Assembly: GCA_019693395.1 (NCBI GenBank)
Contig: JAAMXP010001074.1
Location: 50,830-114,829 of the forward strand
Reading direction: 5' to 3'
Source: Ettlia oleoabundans
Taxonomy: Eukaryota; Chlorophyta; Chlorophyceae; Chlamydomonadales
Length of the DNA stretch: 64,000 nucleotides
Below the pieces are notes generated by a model. The model was not told where the DNA came from and did no database searches. It was given only the letters and a program-made list of their open reading frames with translations. Shown in pieces: positions 23,601 to 35,600 of the stretch; positions within the stretch are counted from its first letter, which is position 1, and each line of letters starts with the position of its first letter. The position numbers and the translations under genes were made by a program.

Positions 23601-26600
23601 TGCTGCTATGGTGGGGTAGTCAAACACAAGGGTAGTTGGCAGCTCCAGGCCCAGCTTTGCCTCCAGGCTGTTGCGCAGCTCAACTGATGACAGGCTATCC
23701 AAGCCAGCAGCCATCAGCGGCTGCTGTATGTCAATATCGGCGCTTCCAAGCACAGCGGCCACAGAATCCTGCACCTGCTGCAGCATGAAAGCCTCGTGCT
23801 CTGCTGCACTCTGCTGCGTTGTTGGTCCCGATGCTGGCCGTGCAGCTTTGCTGCGGCGGTTCGCTGCTGTCCGTGGCTTCCTGCGCGCCGCGGCACGTGT
23901 AGCTGGTGCCGCTGTTTGGGCTTGCGCGGCGGTTGCAGCTGCCTGGTCAGCAAAAGCGCCAAACATCGCTGGTGGGGTGCCCTTCAACTGCTGCTGTATG
24001 AACTTGGGCCAGCGGATGGGCACGGCTGCTGCCTGTGCAGGAGCAACTGCTGCTTGCCGTAGCATCAATCCCTCGAGCGCTGCCAGCCCCGCTTCGATTG
24101 CTACCAAACCCAGGCCAGTGCGCTCCACACGTGCCCTTGTAGAGGCGTCATGCCCAGCCATGCCCGCACCTGCCCAGGCGCCCCACTGCACGCTGCTGCT
24201 GGGAACGCCCTGCAGAAATTGGGGCACAACGGAATGGTTTGGTAGTGCTAAGTGGTAGCGTTGGCGAACGAAGATGGCAGCAAAACTGCCACCTTACTCA
24301 CGTCCTGCGCCCTTATTTCTAGTTGATGTGCAGTTAGGATTGGACTGGCATGCCTCACCTCAGCCTGCGCCGCCTGTGACATGACGTCCAAGGTTGCATT
24401 GGCGGCGCTGTAGTTGGCCTGGCCGGGGGAGCCTAGCAGCGCGGCGATGGAGGAGAAGAGCAGCTGGATGGTGCCAGGCTGCTGGCCATATGCTGCCGCC
24501 AGCTGCTGCAGCGCTGCCACCTTGGGAGCCCAGGAAGTGCGGATGCCTTTCAGGCTCTGGTTGCGCAGAGTGGCGTCTGCCAGCACACCGCTGGCATGCA
24601 TAATGCCGGCCACTGCTGATCCAGGGGCATGACTGGCGCTGCCATTGCTGACGCCAGCCAATAACAGGCTCGCATCCTCAGCTGCTGCTGCGTCAGCGCT
24701 CGTCATGCTGAGTAAGCCTGTAAAGCTGTCTGCCACGAGGCCTGCCAGGCTGCCACTGCTCGCGCTAACATTGGAAGAAAAGCGCCCCGTCCTGCCAGTG
24801 GCGTGAACGTGGAGCTTGCTGTTTTGAGCCACCCATGCAGCAGTCAGCGAGCCGAGTGTGCCAAGCCCGCCAGTAACAATGATGATGCCACCCGGTGCTG
24901 CTTTAGAGGCCTCGCCAGACGGCGCCGCCACTACAATCTTGCCCACGTGCCGGGCTTGGCTCATCTGGCGCAGGGCAGCCTGTGCCGCTGACAAACCATG
25001 GATCACCTGCATGAATGAGCGCGTCCGTAATGAAACTGCTGGTTCCACATGGCGATGCAACAGAGGTTCAGCAGCGAACAAATACGTATGGTATGTCAGT
25101 TCAACAAATCGCAAAATGCACTCGCCTGTGGGAGGGGTTTCAGCACGCCAGCCGCCAACTGGCTGCTTAGGCGCGACAAGGAGGCGTTGACAGCAGTTGG
25201 TGGCAGGAAGTCAACCGCAACCAATGAGTAGGCAACATCGGGGCGCTCTGCATGGGGCGGCAGATGAAGAACAATGAAACAACAGCTGGATAGTGCCGAA
25301 CATTGATTGAGCATATGCAGCACAAACAAGAGAACAGAATTGGGAGGCGCCAGCTGCTCTCACCCTGCGCCACACGCGCCGCACTCCAGATGTCACGCTT
25401 GCTGATCTCCACAAACCGACCACCAGCGCCCAACGCTGCCAACGAGCCTGCCACCATGCCGCTGCTGGTCAGGCTGTTGAGCACCACATTGGCGCCCCCA
25501 ACCTCTGTCAGCTCAGACACAAAACCAGTATCGCGAGAGCCCAGCACTTGGCTGGGGCCCAGGGAGCGCACGAGCACGCGTTTGTTGCTGCTGCCTGCTG
25601 TGGCAACAGTGGTGCCGCCAAGAGCTGCCACCATCTGGATGGCTGCCAGGCCCACGCCTCCAGCAGCAGCGTGCACCAGCACACGGTCGCCAGGCCGCAC
25701 CGCTGTGTTTCGGCGGAAGGCGCTGTCCACCGTGATGAATACGGTGGGGGTGCTGGCTGCCTCTCCAAAGCTCAGGTCTGATGGCATTGGCACCACTGCA
25801 AACACACATGCAATTGTAGGAGTTATGAGGCAGTGCCTTGCGCCAGCACCCGCGATAACGAACTGTAGGGCACACAGGTTGTAACAAACCAATCAACTCC
25901 TCCGACCTGCAAGCAACCCCCCACCTGTTTCTGCATGAGCGTGCACATGGCTGCCCAGGCTGCCTGCCGCCAGTCCAAACACTGCGTCGCCTGGCTTCAG
26001 GTGGTTGACGCAGGGGCCAACAGCAACCACCACTCCAGAGCTGTCGGCTCCTGGTGGGCCCGGATCTCCAGGGTACATGCCCAGAACATTAAGAAGATCC
26101 CTGCACAGAAGGGGTGGATGCGCCAAACCGTTTGTCAGCAAATGGACGGCATGACAGGGTGACGAGCAAGCACACTGAGCGTGGCGACTGAAATTGGTAG
26201 TTGTGGCCTACGCACTAACCTGAAGTTCACTCCCACCGCTTTAACCGCCATCAACACTTGACCCGGGGCAATAGTTGCTGTATCGACATGCTGGGGCTGG
26301 AGGCTGCTGAGAGCACCACGTGGACGGGGCATGAGGTGGAAGGCAGGGATGCTGCTGCGCGCATTGGAAGGCAGCAGGGCAGCACGCTGCTGCACTCTGC
26401 TGCGCTGCGCACAGCCATGGGCGTCTGCGCTTGGGGTGGTGCCAGAAGGCAGCAGTACAAGCTGTGGGGCTGCACCTTGGAGGGCAGGTGGCGCCAGCCT
26501 GTCGGCATCAACACTGCCGAACCTCTGGCCTTGGTACTCTAGAGCCAGGGTGCGCATGAGACCGGGCAGGCCGCCCTCTGCACAAACCACAGCGCTGCCT

Positions 26601-29600
26601 TTGGCCCGTACCGGAGAGGCTGTCACGACAGGCAGTGCACTGCTGGTGCTGATCTGAACCCCTCCCAGGCTATCAAGCTCGGCTGCCTGCAGTGCTGCAA
26701 TTGCACTGGCTGCCGTGGCAGCGCTGTCATGCGCATACAGTTGTATCAAGCTCTTTGCAGCTGCGCTTGCTGCTGGCGCCAGCTCAGCAGGCTCTGCCGC
26801 TGGCCAGCTGACCTCATACAGCAGGTCCTCAGCAGCCTGTGCAGCGGCAGCAGTGCTAGCTGCCACTGCTCCTGGAACTTTGGCAGTTGCACCTGGTAGC
26901 TTGCCGATTGGCTTCAATTCAAGCGAGCAGATGCTCACGCCAAAGCCGCCAGCTGGATCCATCAGCCAATAGTCTACAACAGATGGGGCATCTGCCGCCG
27001 TTGCTGGGCCCTGTTGCTTGCTGGCAGCTGCCAGGCGGGTCCCCACCAGCCGGGCGGGCACATGCAGGCAGTCCAGGGTGGCAGGGACCTTGAGGGCACT
27101 GCTGGTGGCAGCTGCCGCCAGCTGCAGGCAGCTGTCTAGGGCGGGCGGGTGGAAGTGAGAGGTGAGATCGCATGCAACGTTATCGATGCTAGCATGGGGT
27201 CTCTGCTGCAAAGCACTTACTCCCGGTGCGACTGTGCAGAGCACCGCGCGCACATCTGCGCTGACCAGCCTAGCGTCGAGGCTGCCAGCATCAACTGCAG
27301 CTGCCGCGGGGCGTATGTGGCTTGTGACTGCAGCGCTGCCACTCAAATGCTGCTGCCTGAAGGCCGCTGGTGAAGATGATACAGCCACCGCCCCTGCCAC
27401 CAGACGAATGCTGGCTCGCAACACCACCTGCCCCTGCTTCTGCATCTGCTCCTGCTCCGCCAGCTGTAGCGGTGCAGGGATGCTAGCTGCTGTCAGCGAC
27501 ACCGCTGCTGCGCCTGGTTTCCCAGCAGTTGCTTTGGTGGCGGCTGTTGCCAATTCAAAGTAACCGGCACCAGGGAAGAGCACTCTGCCCCCGACACGGT
27601 GATCCCAGAAGAAAGAAAGGCGTGGCGTGGCACCTAGCTGGCAATCCATATGTGCTGTGGCTTTCCTGCCACTGCCAACCAGACCATGCAGCTTGGTCAG
27701 CATGATGTACACCGGTGATACCACCGAGTGCGCCTCACGCTGCCAGCTGACTGCTGCAGGGCGTGAGATGTTAGGAAGGGCGGAGTTGCCCGCTGTTGGT
27801 GGCCGCTGCACCAAGGCGTGCGCATTGGTGCCCTGGAAGGCATAGGCACTGACTCCACTAAAGCTCTCGCCGCTCACGTCATGAATAGGGAGGGCTGCTG
27901 TAGAACGAGGCACTGTCCACTTGGGTTGGGGAGTGCCTGAAATTAAGGCAATGATGCCGGAAAGGTTTTCATTGCAAGCCATGTGAACGACCATGATAGA
28001 ACATTTTGTATGCAATGGCTGCCATCCATTCTTGTGCGGCGCCCACCTGTAACTTTCATGCTTGTGATGACATAAGGGTTGAGGGATCGCAGGTGGCTGA
28101 TTCCCAGTGAGTACCCGCTAGCTAGAGCCATGGCAGCATGGGCAAAGCCCACCATGCCCGAGGCCGGCTCTGCACAGAAGGTGTGGCAACCAGCGCAGCG
28201 ATATCGATTAGTCACACGCAGACAACACTGCAGGGCGTCCATGCATCCAAGCAGTCGCTCACCAGAGTGCCCGACCCACGACTTGGAGGCGCTGAGCGCA
28301 AGCGGTTGCTGCAGGCGGCGTGCGTTGTGGCCCTCCACCATCACTGCTGCTGCCGCTCCCACTTCGATGGGGTCACCCAGAGGGGTGCCTACAGCACAGG
28401 AAGAAAGAGACCATGGAAAGAACAGAAGCTGGAAAGTGCTCGTGCTAACAAGTTTTTGTTTAGACGGGGATATGGATTTAAGGCCCAGCAGCGCTCGCCC
28501 CAAGCCCACCTGTTCCGTGCATGGACAGCTTCGTGATGCTTCCTGGAGATAGGTCCGCTTCATCCAGCGCCGCCCGGATGACTGCTTGCTGACTGGGCCC
28601 GTTGGGGGCGGTAAGGGTGGAGCTGCGCCCACCCTGATTGACAGCCGTTCCTGCCACTAGCACTACCCAGCTCAGAGCGGTGGTACCTTCATAGCTGCTT
28701 ATGGGATGCAGCAGCACGCTGACTGCCGACTCAGAGCGCACGTAGCCGTCGGCTGCTGCGTCCAGAGCCTTGCAGCGTCCCTCAGCCGCCATCATGCCCG
28801 CTCTCTGCATGTCACAAATGCAATGCAGCCCTTCAGCATTGTGTCCGTTGAAAGACAGCAGCACACAACTGCTGTTGACAGCACCAGTTCAACAAATGCA
28901 CACAAATACGCAGAACCTGGCATGCAGATCTTTACTCCTGCTTGCCTGGAACATGGCAAAGGTGTCTGGGGTGAGGGCCAGGTTGACGCCACAGTTGACC
29001 GCCAGGCTGCTCTGCCCCGCCAGCAGGCTGTTAAAGGCCATGTGCAGACTGACCAGCGAAGATGAACACGCTGCACACCAGAAGGCAGAAAACGCACTGA
29101 TTAACTACCTGCGCCTTGTGCGCCATTGTTCGCATGGGACACGCAAAGGAGGACTAGCTGACAGGCATAGTGCCTCACAGGTGCCGCTGCAAGTCACCTG
29201 TGTCAACGCTAAGCGCCGGACCCTTAAGACGCATGGTGTAGCTGAGGCGGCCGGACACCACCGACAGCGCAGTGCCTGTGGCGCTGTAGGCCGTGACGGA
29301 TCCCATCATGTGTCGAGACATCACTCGGTGGTAATCATTTGATGCAACGCCCTGGAGGGTAAGCATGCGAGGGTATAATGTGGGATGTTCAGCTTGTAGG
29401 AGAATATTTCAAACAGTGAGAACAACTACAGAAGAATGCGTCTTACGACAAGACTCTGATAGCTGCCTTACATCTGTAGCAATGATGCGTACTAAGAGGC
29501 TTCGTTGCTGCAAAACAGGGGCGCAAATACTCACCACAAAAACGCCCCAGTTGGCGCGCAGCGATTCATCAGCAATCTCAGCAGGGCGAGCCAGCAACGC

Positions 29601-32600
29601 CTCGCTGGCAGTTTCCAGCAGCAGGCGTTGCTGCGGGTCCATCAGCCCTGCTTCTGTGTCGCTGATACCAAGGGCAGCGGCGTCAAACATTGTCACGCCG
29701 TCCAAGAACACACCAAACTGCAGGAGAGCAGTGCATTACCGACAAGAAGAAAAGTGTGTGGGTAGGCAGCGGGTTGGACATGCACCAAACGCAGGTGCAA
29801 GGATTTGGCACAATGTTGTGTGAAGCTAACGGGCAGCAAAGGGGACGGATTGCCTGAACAGCGACGCCTCCAGCCAGTTCTGCCTGAGATTCCACGTCCC
29901 AGCGCTCCACAGGGATGGGCCGGCTCTGATCTGAGGGCAGCGGGCACAGCTGCGCGTTGCCCGCTGAGCGCGTCACCAACTCACTGGCTCCCACAAGCCG
30001 CAGCTGCTGCAATGTGTCGCCAGGCATGAGAGACAGGCTGGCTAAGCTGCCCTCTTCATCAGACACCCAGGCCTGTGAGGTGGCATCTTCCTGACAGCTG
30101 CCTGCCGCAAGCTCAGCAGGCTGCTGACTCAGCGCCGCCTTGCTGGCCAGGAAGCTAGCCAGTGCGGAGATGGTGGGGTAGTCGAACACAAGAGTAGAGG
30201 GCAGCTCCATGCCGGATTGCCTCTCCAGAGAATTGCGGAGCTCAACTGCACAACACCAGCAATGCGCCGCCATACGACAACCGCAGTTAAAGCAAAGATG
30301 CAAGTGGCGCCAAGCAACATACGGCCAAAACAGTTTAAACAAGGCAGCATAGCCAGGGAACAAAAACACATGGGGAGCAATGAGCTCGAAAGCTCCATGA
30401 GACGAGTATTTGGCACCCACCTGACCCAAGCGAATCCAGGCCAGCCGCCATCAAGGGGTCATCCAGACCAACAGCAGAGCCCAGCACAGTGACAACTGCA
30501 TCCTGCACCTGGGCCACCATATACTCCTTGCGCGCAGCGGCATCAGGTGCTGCGGCTGCAACAGCGCTGGCAGCAGCGTTTGCGGGCTTCCTAGAAGCTG
30601 CCCTGCGCCGGCTGGATGCCGCCCTACGGCTGCTGGCAGAGCGTGCGGAGGACCCAGTCTCGTTGCCAATCAGCCTCGCTGCGGATGCTGCAGCCTGCTC
30701 CCCAGCGACCTCTGCTTCCGCCTCAACTTCAAAAGCCGCGAACATTGGGGGCACAGCGCCAGTTCCCAGCCGCTCAACGAAGCGTCCCCAGCGGAAAGGC
30801 ACAGCCGCTACCACCCCAGGAAGCGCTGCCATGCCACGCAGGACCATGAGGGCTTGGATGGCCCCCACACCCTGTTCTGGAGCAATCATGCGCATGCCCA
30901 TTCGCTCAACTGCCTTGGCGGTGGCCGCATTGGCCGCTGCCATGCCGCCCTCGGCCCAAGCGCCCCACTGGACGCTCAGCCCAGCCAGACCCTGAATGTA
31001 TTGCAAGGAAGGCACATTTCAAGTGAAGCTGGCATCGAGGCCGAGCGTGCAGCATTACGATGCATAGCACCCCCTGTGTGGATCCTTACTTGCGGTTGCT
31101 GCCAAGTGCTGACTACTGCAGATTGAAGAACCCACCTGCACCCGCCAGCCGTGCGCCATGGCATCCAGAGTGGCATTGGCTGCGCTGTAGTTGGCCTGGC
31201 CGGGGGAGCCCAGCAGCGCCGCCACCGAGGAGAAGGCGACATGCATGGCGGAGGGCTGCAGGCGTAAAGGAGTCTGCCAGAGCTGCGCGCTGGAAATCTT
31301 GGGGGCAAAGGCGGCGCGGATGCCATACAGAGTCTGGTTGGGGATAGTGGCGTCGGCCAGCACGCCGCCAGAGTGGATGACTCCCTGCGAGCAAACCAGT
31401 GGCAGCAAACCAAGTGTTGGGACGTTGCCTTCTCATCCATCTGGCAGAGGCCCATACATGGCCAGCAAGGACGAACTTTGCCAATATACTTGCAATAACA
31501 CAGCAACAAATCGGAACAGACCTGCAGCTTGCGGCCATGGGTTGCCAGGAGGGCAACAGCGGTTGCTTCATCTGCGCTAGCAGCGTCACAGCGAAGCATA
31601 TGGAAGGCAGAGGCGCTGCCATTGCCCTTGATCAGTTGCTCCACTGAACCAGGGTCTGTGCCCGGCCGTCCGCTGCGGCCCAGCAGTAGGATGTGTGCCA
31701 CTTGCTGTTTGGCTAGCCAGGACCCAACAAGAGAGCCAATCATGCCCAGGCCGCCGGTCACAACAATGGAACCCTGCAGAAGAGTGCTGGCAGAATATGC
31801 CTGAGCATGCGTGCGATTAACAAGACGTGCAAGGTCACACATCCAAAAGCAAACCACTCGGTTGGCCCATTGCCGCATCCAATGCCCTGTGTGTAAACCC
31901 CACCTTTTCTTTTCCTTGCTGCTGCTGGAGGGTGCGAGCTGTAACAACAATCTTGCCCACGTGCCGGGCCTGACTCATTTGCCGCAGTGCTTCACGCATG
32001 GCAGCCAGTTGGTGCACGATGCGGGGCAGCGGGCGCAGCGCCCCCATGGCCAGGTCAGCAGCCAGGTGGGACAGCGTGACATTGACAGCTGGTGGTGGCA
32101 GGAAGTCGACGGCAACCAGCGAGTAGGAAACATCAGGTCGCTCTGCAAGCAATGGACACAATGTATCATGGATAGGACGGCAGAGGGGCATGTGGCAGCA
32201 AAATTGAAGTGTGTAAAGAGCACATTTGGCAGCACACATCAGCAGCTGTTCTCACCTTGTGCCACACGCGCCGCGCTCCAGATGTCACGCTTGCTGACTT
32301 CAATGAGCCGACCGCCAGCACTTAGGGCAGCCAGGGAGCCCGCCACCATGCCGCTGCTGGTCAGACTGTTAAGCACCACACTGGCACCACCAAGCTGCGC
32401 TGCCTCTGACACAAACATCGTGTCACGAGAGCCCAGCACTTGGCTGGGGCCCAGCAAACGCACCAGCGCACGCTTGTTGCTGCTGCCAGCTGTTGCCAGC
32501 GTTTGTGCGCCCAGGTTATCAATCATCTGCATCGCTGCAATGCCCACGCCGCCAGCCGCGGCATGCACCAACACACGATCACCAGCACGCAGGGCTGCCG

Positions 32601-35600
32601 ACTGGCGGAAGGCGCTGTCCACCGTGATGAACACAGTAGGGGTGGTTGCAGCCTCCTCAAAGTCGAGGTTGCTAGGCATCTGCAGGAAGTATGAAGTGGC
32701 AGAGGTCCTTGCGTTTGTACAAGTGTCCAAACTGATAAGGCAATACGCCCTGCAAGAGTGTTGCAGCTTGCTTGATGGCCTGCCTTATAACCCGCCTTCC
32801 ACACGTCTTTGCAAGCAGGCTGCCAGGTCCGGCCCCCAACACAGCTCGCACTCACGTGTGTGACGGTTTGGGCACTGACGTGCACGTGGCTGCCCAGGCT
32901 GCCGCCCGCCAGGCCAAACACAGCGTCGCCTGGATTTAAGTGCTCAACACCAGCACCGGCAGCCACAACCACGCCAGCACAGTCGCCACCTGGGGCACCA
33001 GGGTCTCCAGGGTACATGCCCAGCACATTGAGCACGTCCCTGAGTAGATCAAAGCAACAAACATACAAGTGTATGAATCAAAGGATGGTAGAAGCAGTGA
33101 GTAGTGGCAGTCCAAAGCTGTGAAACCACTGCTTCCAATCAGCTTACTAGTTCACCTGAAGTTGATGCCCACCGCCTTGACCGCCACCAGCACTTGGCCG
33201 GTTGCCACGCTGGCGATGTCCACCTGTACTGGGCTCAAATTTTGCAGGGCACCCCGAGGCTGAGGCACCAGCTGGAAGGCTGAGAGCATTGGCTTGACAA
33301 TGCTGCGCTGCAGAGTGGCTGCTGTAAGGCTGCCTCCCTGCACAGTGAGGCCGTACGGGCTTCCCTTGGCCTCAGCAGCGACTGGCAACACTAGAGCTGG
33401 GTGGCCAGCTGGGGCTGGTATCAGCGCTGCAGCTGCTAGGGGTGTTCCTGCTGCCACCTGCTGCTGCTGCAGATCAATGGCCTGAACATCAAAGCCGCTC
33501 AGCTCTTGCGCCACGGTGCGAGCAAATGCCCAGAGCCCTGCCGCTTGCACCATTCTGATGTCATTGGCAGCAGGGCCAGCCGCTGTCATCGGCAATGCAC
33601 CCTGGGTGACCAGGGCCATGCACTGCATGCCTCCAGAAACGGCCTGCTGCCCAAAGGCGATGGCAGCAGCTGCTGTACATGCGTGGCTGCCGCCCATCCC
33701 AACCTGCATGATGCCAGAGGTCGCCGCCTTGGCGGCAGCTGCTGCCACAGCAACGCCGCCGCTGCCTTGGGTAAGCCAGTCAAGGTTATACAGCCATTCC
33801 TCCTGCTGCAGCTTGCCGGCATCAGCATCTGCTGCTGCTGCCGCCACACCCCGCTGTGCTGACGCCTTCCCCTTGGGCCCGGCCGCGCTCATAGGCAGGG
33901 CCTTCAGCTCACCGATGGTACATAAACCTGTACTGCTGCTGCCACTGGTTAGGCAGTAGTCGGTATAAGTTGCATCAGAGTCATTTGGCACAACCTTAAC
34001 GGAGGGGCGGGACAGCGTCATGAACCCGCTGCTAATGCCTTGGCGTGCTGCCGCCGCTGCGGCTGGCTTGCTGCCGAGGAGCAGCAGGCTGACACCTGCG
34101 GGGATGCGCAGCTGGAAGCCAGCAGCAGGCACAGCAGCCAGCTGGAGGCAGCAGTCCAGGACTGCGGGGGACACTGTCACTGCTGAGTCATCATGGATAG
34201 TGTGATCCAGCACAGCAACTGCTGCTGGCTCAAACTGCTGCTCCATGATAGCAAGCAGCTGCTTGCCTAGCCCGAGGCCATCCTGTTGCTCAGGGAGGGC
34301 TGATGCGACTGCCAGTCTTGCCACCATTACGGCCACGCGCCCGTTTACGTGAAGCCCTGGCTTGCTCCTGCTGCTGCTTCCCTGCACTGACTGTACAGCC
34401 ACAGCACCGTCGTTCGCTGAATATGCAGCCTCAACGACCACTGGCGCTGTGGCGTTCGCCTGCGGCAGCAGCAGAGGTGCCACAATGGTGACATCTGCCA
34501 GTGCTGCCTCTGCCGCCACTCCGCCGCTACTGTTTGCGGCAGCCAGCATGCTTGCCCCAGATCCAGCCATCTCAAAGAACCCCGCTCCTGGGAAGAGGGC
34601 CCGACCAGAGACTTGGTGGTCCCACAAAAAGGAAAGCGCGGTGCTACCTATAGCAGCGCCACCTGCCAGCCAGCAAGCGAACACTGCCTTCTGGCCCCTG
34701 GCGAGCCGGACAGACTCCAGCAAACTGCGGCGAACAGAATGAGGGCAGTACAAATCAGTTGGAAGGAGCACAGGTAAAATGGTGGCCTGTGTATCTGGCT
34801 TTGTGCCAGGGGCATGCAAGAGTGCGAAATATGACGATTCAAACTGATGCAGGGGGTCACATGACAGCAGGGGATCATACCTGTGGGCTAGAGGCGACAC
34901 CCAGTAGCGCTGCCTTCGCCAAGATGCGCTGGCGACCATGGGGACTGCCTGAGCCGTGATGACCGGAAAAGCCGCCAGCAAGGTATGGGCATTGGTGCCC
35001 TGGAAGGCGAATGCGCTGGTACCAGTCAAGGCCTGCGCAGCTGGGCTACAGCCTTTAACCGTAGCATTCAGGGCAGCAGGCTGGCGGGGCACCGACCAGC
35101 TGCTTGGCTGGCGCTCCATAAGTGCCGTCACGTATGGATTCATGAGGCTCAGGTGCATTACCGGAAGCTGCACTGCATGGGTCAGAGCCAGCTGGGCGTG
35201 TGTCAGACCCACAACACCAGCAGCAGGCTCAGCATGTCCAATCCACGACTTGCTGGCCATCAGAGTGAGTGGCATTGCCCTGGCACCGTTGTTGTTGCTG
35301 CTGGCTGTCAGCACTGCCGCTGCAGCGCCCACTTCGATGGGGTCACCAAGCGCTGTGCCTGTGCCATGCGTGCTGAGTGCGGCCACGTCAGTAGCTGCCA
35401 GGCCAGCAGGCACCAGTGCTGCACGCACCACCTCCTGCTGGCTGGGGCCATTGGGGGCGGTCAGGCTGCTGCTGCGCCCATCCTGGTTGACTGCACTGCC
35501 TGTGATCCAGGCCATCGCATCAGCACTGCCATCTGCACCACCATGCTGCAGGAAGAGCACACCGCAGGCCTCTGCGCGCCCGTAGCCATCTGCCGCCGCA

